From the NCBI RefSeq assembly GCF_935825525.1, contig NZ_CAKXZT010000190.1:1-64000 (forward strand): DNA of 64,000 bases, in the 5' to 3' direction. Both the position numbers and the translations under genes were made by a program. Numbering within the stretch: position 1 is the stretch's first letter; the number at the start of each line of letters is the position of its first letter. The notes below the pieces were generated by a model. That model ran no database searches, was not told the DNA's origin, and saw only the letters and a list, made by a program, of their open reading frames with translations. Of this stretch, positions 16,428 to 24,603 are shown piece by piece. The DNA comes from Mesorhizobium escarrei. Its GTDB lineage: Bacteria > Pseudomonadota > Alphaproteobacteria > Rhizobiales > Rhizobiaceae.

Positions 16428-17033
16428 GTGTCTCTACTCGCTATCTGGCGCAGGACGGACGAACCAGGGCACGATGTCGTGCAGCTAAAGCAGACAGATC
16501 TCGGCTGGCTCTTGAATGGAGCCGCTGTATACCTATCGGATGCGGGCCCGGCACGTTTGGACTACACTGTGCAACTGGCCGAAGATTGGACGACCAAATC
16601 CGGCAGCGTTCACGGGTTCATTGGTTCCCAGTCAGTTGATCTCACAATCATCCGCAACGAGACCGGCATCCGCAACGAGTCCGGCATACGCAACGAGTCC
16701 GGCTGGACTGTTAATGGGCAGCGGCAGCCGGCGGTTCAGTCGATGGTGGATCTGGACTACGGCTTTACGCCGGCGACGAACCTGCAACAAATTCGCAGAA
16801 TGAACCTGAAGGTCGGCGACAAGGCGGATTTTCCGGTAGCCTGGCTGGTTGCCGGCGCGTCGAGTTTGGTCGTTCTGCCGCAAACCTACCATCGTGTGAG
16901 TGAGACCGAGTACATCTACGAGGCTCCCACAGTGCCTTACCGTGCCACGCTGCTCATTCCCGAGGCTGGCTTTGCCGAGGATTACCCCGACGGCTGGGTT
17001 TTCGAGACCGGCAACGCCGGCCGTGCACTATAG
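16428..17033 (+). CDS. Putative glycolipid-binding family protein (DUF1089)
   Basis: A 201-residue protein with the DUF1089/putative glycolipid-binding fold. It starts SLLAIWRRTDEPGHDVVQL and contains LDYTVQLAEDWTTKSG, VDLDYGFTPATNLQQIRR and YRATLLIPEAGFAEDYPDGW. The GTG at 16428 has GAGAGG 7 bases upstream; an in-frame ATG at 16401 has no binding site. A triplicated six-residue unit (IRNETG, IRNESG, IRNESG) between about residues 75 and 92 sits where relatives have a single IRNETGW turn, so it looks like a fresh in-frame expansion. It is probably cotranscribed with the DUF417 gene; the ligand is unproven. Confidence 0.85.
   Translation: MSLLAIWRRTDEPGHDVVQLKQTDLGWLLNGAAVYLSDAGPARLDYTVQLAEDWTTKSGSVHGFIGSQSVDLTIIRNETGIRNESGIRNESGWTVNGQRQPAVQSMVDLDYGFTPATNLQQIRRMNLKVGDKADFPVAWLVAGASSLVVLPQTYHRVSETEYIYEAPTVPYRATLLIPEAGFAEDYPDGWVFETGNAGRAL
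16650..16703 (+). repeat. Three tandem 18-base units inside a coding region
   Basis: Three 18-base units, each ATC/ATA-CGC-AAC-GAG-ACC/TCC-GGC, follow one another in frame and differ at only two positions. They encode the repeated hexapeptide IRNE(T/S)G in the DUF1089 protein. The near identity indicates recent slippage or duplication. Confidence 0.95.
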
Positions 17034-17280
17034 GACTTCGGCTGATGCTTGGCTGCTCGCAAGCTGACATCCATGCAATTTGCTGCTTCGGGGCAAGGCG
17101 AACCCGTCACATTTGGTTACCTCCTGTGGAGACCATCGCGGCAGCGATTCGTTGTCTTGGGGCTTGGGTGTCGCTATATCGAAACCTTAATTGCCTTCCG
17201 GCGTGCTTGAAGCGCAAGATGTGGAGTCACGACCGCTACCGGATAGCCGGGCCGGCGTAGTGGATCAGGACAGGAACAGA
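17034..17280. other. Gap before the DUF2062 remnant, no gene seen
   Basis: The 247 bases between the DUF1089 stop and the remnant GTG show no recognisable protein, repeat or terminator. With the remnant included, 381 bases separate the DUF1089 gene from acpS. It should contain the promoter for the acpS-lepB-rnc-era group. Confidence 0.45.
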
Positions 17281-17418
17281 GTGCTTTTTCGACGCCGCAA
17301 GCCTGATGGTCTTCTCGAGCGGGTGCGTCCCTGTCTGTGGCAACGCCGCTCTTTCTCGCACTCCATGCGCCTGACGAACAGAGCTGAAACGGCCGGACGG
17401 GAAGTTCCCGCCCAATGA
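17281..17418 (+). pseudogene. DUF2062-family protein remnant upstream of acpS
   Basis: A 45-codon frame from a GTG reads VLFRRRKPDGLLERVRPCLW then QRRSFSHSMRL. This closely resembles the N-terminus I know from rhizobial DUF2062 membrane proteins (a LFRRR-P...LWPRRSF pattern). The rest of the family, about 150-170 residues with the hydrophobic helices, is missing. The frame then ends in a TGA that overlaps the acpS ATG by four bases (ATGA). In related genomes, as I recall, an intact DUF2062 gene sits between pyrE and acpS, so this looks like an internal deletion that kept both ends of the gene. Confidence 0.6.
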
Positions 17419-17828
17419 TCATTGGCATCGGCAGCGACCTGATCGATATAAGACGCATCGAAAAATCGCTGGCGCGCCATGGCCAGCGCTTCATCCAGCG
17501 TATCTACACCGAGGTCGAACAAGCCCGGTCCGAAAGCCGCGGGGCTCGCGCCGCCTCTTATGCCAAGCGCTTCGCTGCCAAGGAGGCATGCGCCAAGGCG
17601 CTGGGCACCGGTATGGCGCAAGGGGTGTTCTGGCGCGACATGAGCGTCGTCAATCTGGCCAGCGGCAAGCCGACCATGGCGTTGACCGGCGGGGCGGCGG
17701 CGCAGTTGGACAAAATCCTGCCTGAAGGGCACAGAGCGGCGATCCACCTCACCATCACCGATGATTTTCCGCTTGCTCAAGCCTTTGTGATCATCGAGGC
17801 GTTGCCCGTCCAAGAAGCGCCGTATTGA
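17415..17828 (+). CDS. acpS: Holo-[acyl-carrier-protein] synthase
   Basis: Transfers 4'-phosphopantetheine from CoA to apo-ACP, activating fatty-acid synthesis. The 137-residue protein has the family's metal-binding residues: D8 in IIGIGSDLIDIRRIEK and E57 in RFAAKEACAKALGTG. The segment SGKPTMALTGGAA and the HLTITDDFPLAQAFVI core follow. The ATG overlaps the stop codon of the DUF2062 remnant. lepB starts 78 bases downstream and rnc and era follow, the usual alphaproteobacterial order. Confidence 0.95.
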   Translation: MIIGIGSDLIDIRRIEKSLARHGQRFIQRIYTEVEQARSESRGARAASYAKRFAAKEACAKALGTGMAQGVFWRDMSVVNLASGKPTMALTGGAAAQLDKILPEGHRAAIHLTITDDFPLAQAFVIIEALPVQEAPY

Positions 17829-17905
17829 TTGCATCTGACCACCGGCATGACGTTGCCCAGCGCGCGCCGAGACTCTATACCAACCAACGCATAATCGAGG
17901 ACGAC

Positions 17906-18655
17906 ATGAGCGTGGCTGAAAAATCCCAGAAGAAATCCGGCGGGCTTGGCGAAACCGTCAGCGTCATCGTCCAGGCGCTGTTGCTCGCTCTGGTCATCCG
18001 CACGCTTCTTTTCCAGCCATTCTCTATCCCGTCCGGGTCGATGCGGCCGACCTTGCTCGAAGGCGACTATCTCTTCGTCACCAAATGGTCCTATGGCTTC
18101 TCGCGCTATTCGCTGCCGTTCGGGCCGGACCTCTTTTCGGGCCGCATCTGGGGCGCCGAGCCGAAACGCGGCGACGTGGCGGTGTTCAAGTTCCCGCCGG
18201 ACCCCTCCGTCGACTACATCAAGCGCGTCGTCGGCCTGCCGGGCGACAAGATCCAGGTCAAGGATGGCCAGCTCTTCATCAACGGCGTCGGCGTGCCGCG
18301 CCAGAAGGTCGGGCAGATCGACAATCGCGACATCACCGAGGAGAGCGGGCCGGTCGACGTCTATCGCGAGACATTGCCGAATGGCGTCAGCTATGACACG
18401 CTCGACCTGGTACCCAACTCGATCGGTGACAACACCCAGGAATTCGATGTGCCGCCCGGCCACTATTTCATGATGGGCGATAACAGGGACAATTCCTCGG
18501 ACAGCCGCTTCACCGTCGGTTTCGTGCCCGACGAGAACCTGGTCGGTCGCGCCAATCTCATCTTCTTCTCGATCGGTGGCAGCGCCAGCCCGCTCGAAAT
18601 CTGGAAATGGCCGTCGCAGATGCGCGCGTCGCGCCTGCTCCATTTCGTCAAATAG
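17906..18655 (+). CDS. lepB: Signal peptidase I
   Basis: The membrane-bound serine protease that removes signal peptides from exported proteins. The 249-residue product has one N-terminal membrane segment (about 17-37, VSVIVQALLLALVIRTLLF), the nucleophile S45 in PSGSMRPTL, and the general base K106 in YIKRVVGLPGD. The box MMGDNRDNSSDSRF follows near residues 189-202. The ATG at 17906 has GAGG upstream; a longer frame back to 17825 adds residues without family character. The cytoplasmic N-terminus and periplasmic catalytic domain are inferred from the fold. Confidence 0.95.
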   Translation: MSVAEKSQKKSGGLGETVSVIVQALLLALVIRTLLFQPFSIPSGSMRPTLLEGDYLFVTKWSYGFSRYSLPFGPDLFSGRIWGAEPKRGDVAVFKFPPDPSVDYIKRVVGLPGDKIQVKDGQLFINGVGVPRQKVGQIDNRDITEESGPVDVYRETLPNGVSYDTLDLVPNSIGDNTQEFDVPPGHYFMMGDNRDNSSDSRFTVGFVPDENLVGRANLIFFSIGGSASPLEIWKWPSQMRASRLLHFVK

Positions 18656-18658
18656 GTC

Positions 18659-19384
18659 ATGGTGGCGACAAAACGGCTGACCGTCGACGCGCTCGCCGAA
18701 GCGCTCATGGAGCGCACCGGCCACGCCTTTGCCGACCGACAGCGTTTGCAGCGCGCGCTGACCCATGCCAGCGCCCGCAGCAGCCATGCCGGCATCGACT
18801 ATGAGCGTTTCGAATTCCTGGGCGACCGCGTCCTCGGTCTGGTCGTTGCCGACATGCTGCTGGCGGCGTATCCGGACGCTGCCGAAGGTGAGCTGTCGCT
18901 CCGGCTCAACGCGCTGGTCAATGCCGAGGTGCTGGCCGAGATCGCCGAGGAGATCGGCTTGCCGGAGTTGATCCGTGCCGGCTCGGACGTACGCGGCCTG
19001 GACGGGCGCAAGCGCGTCAATCTGCGGGCTGATGCGCTGGAATCGCTGATCGCCGTGCTCTATCTCGATGGCGGGCTGGAGGCGGCCCGCGCCTTCATCC
19101 ACAAATACTGGCGGCCGCGCTCCCAGGCCATCGGTGCCGCCCGCCGCGACGCCAAGACCGAGTTGCAGGAGTGGGCGCATCAGGCGGCAGGCGCCGTGCC
19201 GGTCTATATAATCGACAGTCGCGAAGGACCGGACCACGATCCGTTGTTCACCGTCACCGTCAAGGTCGGCGCCTATCCGCCAGCGACCGGCAGCGGGCGC
19301 TCAAAGCGCGAGGCCGAGCAAACCGCCGCGACTGCACTGCTGTTGCGCGAAGGCGTCTGGCTGAACAAGGGGAGCGCGGCATGA
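18659..19384 (+). CDS. rnc: Ribonuclease III
   Basis: A double-strand-specific endoribonuclease for rRNA maturation and mRNA turnover. The 241-residue protein has the catalytic signature ERFEFLGDRVLG (49-60), the second acidic site in RADALESLIAVLYLDGG, and a C-terminal dsRNA-binding domain (about 160-235, KTELQEWAHQAAG ... GSGRSKREAEQTAATALL). It starts three bases after lepB and overlaps era by four bases, so the three genes are tightly coupled. Confidence 0.96.
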   Translation: MVATKRLTVDALAEALMERTGHAFADRQRLQRALTHASARSSHAGIDYERFEFLGDRVLGLVVADMLLAAYPDAAEGELSLRLNALVNAEVLAEIAEEIGLPELIRAGSDVRGLDGRKRVNLRADALESLIAVLYLDGGLEAARAFIHKYWRPRSQAIGAARRDAKTELQEWAHQAAGAVPVYIIDSREGPDHDPLFTVTVKVGAYPPATGSGRSKREAEQTAATALLLREGVWLNKGSAA

Positions 19385-20313
19385 CCGCCACCGAAGACGT
19401 CCCACCGGCAAAAGAAGCCGCCACCACACACTCTGGCTTCGTTGCGCTGATCGGCGCGCCCAATGCGGGAAAATCGACGCTGGTCAACCAGTTGGTCGGT
19501 GCCAAGGTGTCGATCGTCACCCACAAGGTGCAGACGACGCGCGCCATCGTGCGCGGCATCGCCATCCACAATAACGCACAGATCGTCTTCGTCGACACGC
19601 CGGGCATCTTCAAGCCGAGGCGGCGGTTGGACACGGCGATGGTGACGACCGCCTGGGGTGGCGCCAAGGACGCCGACATCGTGCTGCTGCTGATCGACGC
19701 CGAGCGCGGCATCAGGGGCGACGCCGACGCGATCCTCGAACGGCTGAAGGATGTCCGCCAGCCGATGGTGCTGATCCTCAACAAGGTCGACCGGGTCAAG
19801 CCCGAGGCGCTGCTGGCCCTGTCCGCGGCAGCGAATGAAAGAGTGCCTTTCAAGCGCACCTTCATGGTCTCCGCGCTAACCGGGTCGGGCTGCAAGGACC
19901 TGCTCGACTATCTCTCGGAAACCCTGCCTGCCGGCCCCTGGTATTACCCGGAGGACCAGATCTCCGACCTACCGATGCGTCAGCTGGCGGCCGAGATCAC
20001 TCGCGAAAAGCTCTATCTCAGGCTGCATCAGGAACTGCCCTATTCCTCCCATATCGAGACCGAGAAATGGGAAGAGAAGAAGGACGGCTCGGTGCGCATC
20101 GACCAGACCATCTATGTCGAGCGTGACAGCCAAAAGAAGATCGTGCTCGGCCACAAAGGCGAGACGATCCGTGCCATCGGCCAGGCGGCGCGCATGGAGA
20201 TATCCGGCATCCTCGAACAGAAGGTGCATCTTTTCCTGTTCGTCAAGGTGCGCGAGAACTGGGGCGACGACCCCGAGCGCTATCGCGAGATGGGGCTGGA
20301 TTTTCCGCATTAG
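19381..20313 (+). CDS. era: GTPase Era
   Basis: An essential GTPase that binds 16S rRNA and assists 30S assembly. The 310-residue protein has G1 GAPNAGKST (25-33), G3 DTPG in VFVDTPGIFKPRRRLD, G4 NKVD in LILNKVDRV, and a C-terminal KH domain around KKIVLGHKGETIRAIGQAAR. The ATG at 19381 overlaps the rnc stop (ATGA); the longer upstream frame lies inside rnc and is not real. It has a short 18-residue N-terminal extension before the G domain. Confidence 0.97.
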   Translation: MTATEDVPPAKEAATTHSGFVALIGAPNAGKSTLVNQLVGAKVSIVTHKVQTTRAIVRGIAIHNNAQIVFVDTPGIFKPRRRLDTAMVTTAWGGAKDADIVLLLIDAERGIRGDADAILERLKDVRQPMVLILNKVDRVKPEALLALSAAANERVPFKRTFMVSALTGSGCKDLLDYLSETLPAGPWYYPEDQISDLPMRQLAAEITREKLYLRLHQELPYSSHIETEKWEEKKDGSVRIDQTIYVERDSQKKIVLGHKGETIRAIGQAARMEISGILEQKVHLFLFVKVRENWGDDPERYREMGLDFPH

Positions 20314-20361
20314 AGCATGTTCCCGAAAAGTGGGAGCCGGTTTTCGGAAAAGATCATGCTC
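20313..20361. repeat. Hairpin repeat, family C
   Basis: GAGCATG at the left and CATGCTC at the right form the base of a stem. The interior TCCCGAAAAGTGGGAGCCGG / TTTTCGGAAAAGATC gives a second pairing. The same pattern appears at 46863-46932 and, shorter, at 32111-32153. It starts on the last base of the era stop codon and could serve as a 3' stem-loop of the acpS-era transcript. Confidence 0.8.
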
Positions 20362-20525
20362 AAACAAGAAGTCACTATTGACACTGCTCTCGTGAGCCGG
20401 TTGGTGGCCACGCAATTGATCGATGACGTGCTCGCCGATCACCTCCGCGCGGACCGCCGCGGAGGGCACCGACACAGCGCCTGAAAAACTTGATTTCGCC
20501 ACCGAAGCGGTGACAAGCTGCGTTC

Positions 20526-21302
20526 ATGGAATGGCGCGACGAGGGAATTATTCTCGGCACCCGCAAGCATGGCGAAACCAGCGCCATTCTTGAGGTCATG
20601 ACGCGTGCGCATGGCCGCCACCTCGGTCTTGTGCGCGGCGGCCGCTCGCGCAAGCAGCAGCCGGTTCTGCAGCCCGGCAACCGCGTCGACCTGTTGTGGA
20701 GGGCGCGGCTCGACGAACATCTTGGCACCTTTCAGGCCGAGGCGATTGAGATGAACGCCGCCCGGCTGATGGACAGCGCCGTCGCCATCTATGGGCTGCA
20801 GACCATGGCTGCGCATCTGCGCCTGCTGCCCGAGCGCGACGCGCATGACGGCCTCTACGAGACGCTGGCCGTGATGATCGCCCATCTCGACGATGCGGAC
20901 GCCGCCGGCGAGCTGGTGGCTCGCTTCGAATTGCTGATTCTCGACGAACTCGGCTTCGGCCTCGATCTCAGCCAGTGTGCCGCGACCGGCGCCAGGCAGG
21001 ACCTTGCCTATGTCTCGCCGAAGTCCGGGCGCGCCGTGTCGCGCCAGGCCGGCGCGCCGTGGCGCGACAAGATGCTGGTGCTCCCCGCATTCCTGCAGCG
21101 CGGCTCCGGGCTGCGCGGCGATCCGGCGGCGATCGAGGACGCCTTCCGGCTGACCGGCTTCTTTTTTACCCGCCATGTCTACGAGCCGCGCGGCATCGAG
21201 GCGCCCGGTGCCCGCGCCGGCTTCCTCGCCGCCCTGCGCAAGCACCAAACGGCGGGCAAGGAGATTGGCACCGAGACCGCCGCCGGAGAAATCATTACAT
21301 GA
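20526..21302 (+). CDS. recO: DNA repair protein RecO
   Basis: Anneals DNA and loads RecA with RecF/RecR in recombinational repair. The 258-residue protein begins with the OB-fold typical of RecO (EWRDEGIILGTRKHGETSAI). It contains the conserved VRGGRSRKQQPVLQPGNRVD and the helical FELLILDELGFGLDLSQCA segment. Gly/Arg-rich ends match Rhizobiales homologues. Its stop overlaps the ATG of a degraded downstream gene. Confidence 0.93.
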   Translation: MEWRDEGIILGTRKHGETSAILEVMTRAHGRHLGLVRGGRSRKQQPVLQPGNRVDLLWRARLDEHLGTFQAEAIEMNAARLMDSAVAIYGLQTMAAHLRLLPERDAHDGLYETLAVMIAHLDDADAAGELVARFELLILDELGFGLDLSQCAATGARQDLAYVSPKSGRAVSRQAGAPWRDKMLVLPAFLQRGSGLRGDPAAIEDAFRLTGFFFTRHVYEPRGIEAPGARAGFLAALRKHQTAGKEIGTETAAGEIIT

Positions 21303-21508
21303 GCGAAGTGGAACTCTAGCCCGGCCGGGTCTCGCGGCTCGGCCTCGGCACCATTCCGCACCGCAACATCGCTGAATATACCGGCCTGGAATTGCTCCAG
21401 CGCATCATCGACAACAAATACAAAGCGCGTCCGCTGGCTTTCGGCACCGAAACATGCTCGATCTTTCCGGTCGCCAGTCTTCCGGTCGCCGATCTGGCGG
21501 CGCACTGA
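21299..21508 (+). pseudogene. Remnant of a PaaI-like thioesterase gene
   Basis: An ATG overlapping the recO stop (ATGA) begins a frame MSEVEL-stop. Without that TAG (21317-21319), the frame continues for 62 codons: PGRVSRLGLGTIPHRNIAEY, TGLELLQRIIDNK and so on, then TGA at 21506. TGLELLQRIIDNK strongly recalls the N-terminus of PaaI/hotdog thioesterases (GLELL-x-IIDGK...PAPPIA), but the hotdog core with its HGG motif is absent. So the gene has both an early stop and a missing body. The coupling to recO shows it was once the next gene of the operon. Confidence 0.55.
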
Positions 21509-21571
21509 CTCGGCTGGCCGTCTGGCCGCCGTATTTGTCGGTAACTACTGGCCTGGTTTGGGGGAACCGCC

Positions 21572-24304
21572 ATGTTCGAAAGCCTGATCGGCCTAGTCGC
21601 GATCATCGCGCTGTTCGTCATTATCTCGCGCCAGCAGAGCCGCATCGGCCTGATCGAGCGCGAGCTCGGTGCGCTGCGCAGCCTCGTGCTTTCGGGGGCC
21701 CCGCCGCAGGCCAAGCCGGTAGAACAGGCCGCAAACGACAGCATGCCGGCAGACGCGGCTATTGCGGCCGTGACCGACATTTCCCCGCCATCGGCGGGCG
21801 AAGCTGCTGCTGAGGAAAAGCCGCTCACGGAGGCTGAAGCCGCGGAGGCTGCGTCCGGACCGTGGGCTGCGGGCGATGCGGCGCCGGCTGGGCCTGCACC
21901 TGCGCAACCGGCCGCCGCGACGGCGAAAGCGGCCCAAAAACCCGATATTGAAACGGCGCTCGGCACCCGCTGGGCGGTCTGGGTCGGTGGCATCGCGCTG
22001 GCGCTGGGCGGGCTGTTTCTGATCCGCTACACCATTGAGGCCGGCATTTTCGGTCCCGGCGTGCGGCTGAGCATGGCAGCAATGCTCGGGCTGGTGCTGG
22101 TCGCCGTCGGCGAGTTCATCCGCCGTACCGGCTTCAAGGTGCCGGTGCAGGGCGTTGCCGGCGCCTATATTCCGGCGATCCTGACGGCGGCCGGTGCTTT
22201 CATCCTGTTCGGCACGGTTTATGCCGCGCATGGCGTCTACGGCTTCATCGGGCCGGCGCTCGCCTTCACGCTGCTCGGCGCCATCGGTGTGGCGACGATC
22301 GCAGCAGCCCTCGTCCATGGCCAGGCACTGGCCGGCGTCGGCCTGCTCGGCGCGGTGGTGACGCCCATGTTGGTCGCCTCGCAGGCGCCGAATCCTTGGG
22401 CGCTGTTCGGCTATTTGGCGATTGTGCTCGCCGCTACCGGCGTGATCGCCCGCCTGCGCGACTGGAAATTGCTGATGGCGGCAGCGTTCGTCGGCACCGG
22501 CCTCTGGACCATTCTTTACATGACCGATGCGCCGGGCACCAACCTGCCTGTCATCCTCTTTATCAACGCGGTGACCCTGGCCGTGCTCGCCCTCGTCTGG
22601 CTCGGCCGTCGCGGTGGCGATGCAGGACCCGCCAGTGGCTTCGACTGGCCGTCGGTCGCGCCTGGCTTCTTCGTCGGCCTTTCGGCGATGGCGCTGTTCG
22701 TCGACCCCGCATACGCTGCCGGCGATGCTCTGCCGGGAGCAGCCCTTATCGCAGCCCTGGTCGCGGTGGCGCTCTACCGGCCGCTGGCGCTGGCGCTTCT
22801 GCACGCCGCAGGGCTGGCGACGGTGCTGGTCTATCTCGGCATCATTCCGCCAACCTCTGTCGCTGCAGACTTTTCAGGTGGCGTTCTCGACGTCGAAGGC
22901 CTGCCGGCGGCAGTTGCCGATACGCTGATGCTCAGGATCGGCATCTTTCTCGGACTTGTGTTCATCGGAGCCGGCTTCTGGGCAGCGCGCAAATTTGCTG
23001 CATCGGCTCACGTCCGCGCCGCCTCATGGGCGGCATGGGGCGCTGTCGCACCGCTGGTCATTCTGTTGGCGCTCTGGCTCACCTTCGGCAATCTCGACCG
23101 CGATCTTGTCTACGCAGCGGTTGCAGCCCTTCTGGTGGTGGTCTTCGCCACCGGCGGCGAGTGGATTGCGCGCGGTGAACAGCCGCCGCTACAGGGCGGT
23201 GCTGCCGTCTCGTTCGCGCTTGGCGGGGCAGCAGTCGCTGCCTTGCTGATGCTCTACATGGCCTTTGGGTCCGGCTGGACGACCATGCTTCTGGGTGCTG
23301 CAGCCATCGTGCCGGCGCTGGCCACCCGCTGGCGCGCCTACCCGGCGCTCGGCTGGATTTCGGTCGGTGCGGTCATCGCGGTGCTCGGCCGTATCGCTTT
23401 TGATCCGACAATCGTCGGCGCTGAATTGCTGTCGACGACGCCGGTATTCAACTGGCTGCTGCCGGGCTACGGCGTGCCGGCGCTCGCCTTCGGCTTTGCA
23501 GCGTGGCAGCTCGCTCGCACCACCAATGGCCGGCCACGCCTCGCCATGGAAGCGGGCGCTGCGCTGTTTGCACTGCTCACAGTTGCGATTCTGGTGCGCC
23601 ATGCCATGCATGGCGGCGTCATCGACACGGCTGCTGCGACGCTCGCCGAGCAGGCGATCTACACGCTGATCGCCATCGGCGCCGGCGCCATCCTGGTCGC
23701 CATCGACATGCGCTCGCCAAGCTTGGTGCTGCGCTATGGTTCGCTTGCCGCGGGCGTAGTCTCGGTCGCTTTCATCGTCATCCAGCATTTCCTGGCGCTG
23801 AACCCGCTGTTTACCGACGAATCGACCGGGCGAATCCCGGTGTTCAACCTGCTGTTCCTAGCCTATCTCTTGCCGGCCGCCGCTGCCGGCGGGCTCGCGC
23901 TCTATACGCGTGACAAGCGGCCGAAATGGTATGCCGCGATGCTGGCGCTGATGGCAGCGCTGCTCGCCTTCGTCTATGCGACGCTGTCGGTGCGGCGGCT
24001 GTTCAAGGGCGAGTTCATCGGCCTGTGGAGCGGCCTCGGCCAGCTCGAGACCTACACCTATTCCGCGCTGTGGCTGATCATCGGCGTGGCGCTGCTCACC
24101 GCCGGCGTCTGGCTGAAGTCGCAGGTACTGCGCGTTGCGTCGGCCGCGCTGATCTCGGTCGCCGTGTTGAAGGTCTTCCTCTTCGACATGTCGGAACTGG
24201 AGGGCGTGCTGAGGGCGCTGTCCTTCATCGGCCTCGGCGCGGTGCTGATCGGCATCGGCCTGTTCTACCAGCGGCTGCTGACAAGAGCGGCGAGAGGAAC
24301 CTAA
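21572..24304 (+). CDS. Large DUF2339 polytopic membrane protein
   Basis: A 910-residue inner-membrane protein of the DUF2339 family, function unknown. One N-terminal helix (MFESLIGLVAIIALFVIISR) is followed by a short coiled region and an Ala/Pro-rich linker (about 45-125). A long series of hydrophobic helices, more than 20, starts at TRWAVWVGGIALALGGLFLI. The C-terminus has the family pattern LFDMSELEGVLRALSFIGLG and ends LIGIGLFYQRLL. GGGGGAACCGCC precedes the ATG. It sits as a single gene after the recO operon and its remnant. A role in envelope sugar or lipid handling would be pure guesswork. Confidence 0.88.
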   Translation: MFESLIGLVAIIALFVIISRQQSRIGLIERELGALRSLVLSGAPPQAKPVEQAANDSMPADAAIAAVTDISPPSAGEAAAEEKPLTEAEAAEAASGPWAAGDAAPAGPAPAQPAAATAKAAQKPDIETALGTRWAVWVGGIALALGGLFLIRYTIEAGIFGPGVRLSMAAMLGLVLVAVGEFIRRTGFKVPVQGVAGAYIPAILTAAGAFILFGTVYAAHGVYGFIGPALAFTLLGAIGVATIAAALVHGQALAGVGLLGAVVTPMLVASQAPNPWALFGYLAIVLAATGVIARLRDWKLLMAAAFVGTGLWTILYMTDAPGTNLPVILFINAVTLAVLALVWLGRRGGDAGPASGFDWPSVAPGFFVGLSAMALFVDPAYAAGDALPGAALIAALVAVALYRPLALALLHAAGLATVLVYLGIIPPTSVAADFSGGVLDVEGLPAAVADTLMLRIGIFLGLVFIGAGFWAARKFAASAHVRAASWAAWGAVAPLVILLALWLTFGNLDRDLVYAAVAALLVVVFATGGEWIARGEQPPLQGGAAVSFALGGAAVAALLMLYMAFGSGWTTMLLGAAAIVPALATRWRAYPALGWISVGAVIAVLGRIAFDPTIVGAELLSTTPVFNWLLPGYGVPALAFGFAAWQLARTTNGRPRLAMEAGAALFALLTVAILVRHAMHGGVIDTAAATLAEQAIYTLIAIGAGAILVAIDMRSPSLVLRYGSLAAGVVSVAFIVIQHFLALNPLFTDESTGRIPVFNLLFLAYLLPAAAAGGLALYTRDKRPKWYAAMLALMAALLAFVYATLSVRRLFKGEFIGLWSGLGQLETYTYSALWLIIGVALLTAGVWLKSQVLRVASAALISVAVLKVFLFDMSELEGVLRALSFIGLGAVLIGIGLFYQRLLTRAARGT

Positions 24305-24369
24305 GGGATCATCTGTTTGAATGTCCAATAAAATGGAATAGTTGAAGGTTCAGCAGGAGATATTCAAAA

Positions 24370-24603
24370 GTGCCTCTCTATATTCGCGACAAAGAAGTGG
24401 ATGCGCTGGCCACAAAATTGCAGCGCGAGATCAACGCCGCCAGCAAAACGGAAGCAGTGCGGATTGCACTTTTGCATGAACTTGAGCGTAACCACGCCCG
24501 CAAGCCTTTGCGTGACCGGATTGCGGTGTTGCAGGAGAAGTGTGCCGCGTTGCGGCCATCCGATCCCAACTGCGACATGAAGGCATTCACCGACGAGGCA
24601 TGA
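24370..24603 (+). CDS. VapB-like antitoxin (Rv0623/PSK family), without an adjacent toxin
   Basis: A 77-residue protein of the Rv0623-type antitoxin family. MPLYIRDKEVDALATKLQRE is the N-terminal strand-helix DNA-binding part; ASKTEAVRIALLHEL is the helix that follows. DMKAFTDEA is the C-terminal toxin-neutralising tail, which seems a few residues short. It starts with GTG after AGGAG. Normally a VapC PIN-domain toxin overlaps its stop. Here the ATG that overlaps the stop (24600) opens only a 15-codon frame, so the toxin is missing. A frame around 24653-24690 (YGAGYSAALRLP) vaguely recalls a VapC C-terminus but is too short to claim. Confidence 0.8.
   Translation: MPLYIRDKEVDALATKLQREINAASKTEAVRIALLHELERNHARKPLRDRIAVLQEKCAALRPSDPNCDMKAFTDEA

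Noticed and set aside
16062..17033. A longer reading of the DUF1089 gene overlapping the DUF417 gene
   Set aside because: The extra 122 codons lie in another frame of the DUF417 gene; the GTG at 16428 has a good ribosome binding site.
17777..19237. A 486-codon frame antisense to lepB and rnc
   Set aside because: Overlaps two unmistakable genes; Asp/Arg-rich composition typical of reversed GC-rich coding DNA.
21593..22804. A 403-codon frame antisense to the DUF2339 gene
   Set aside because: Low-complexity reversed translation without signal, domain or ribosome binding site.
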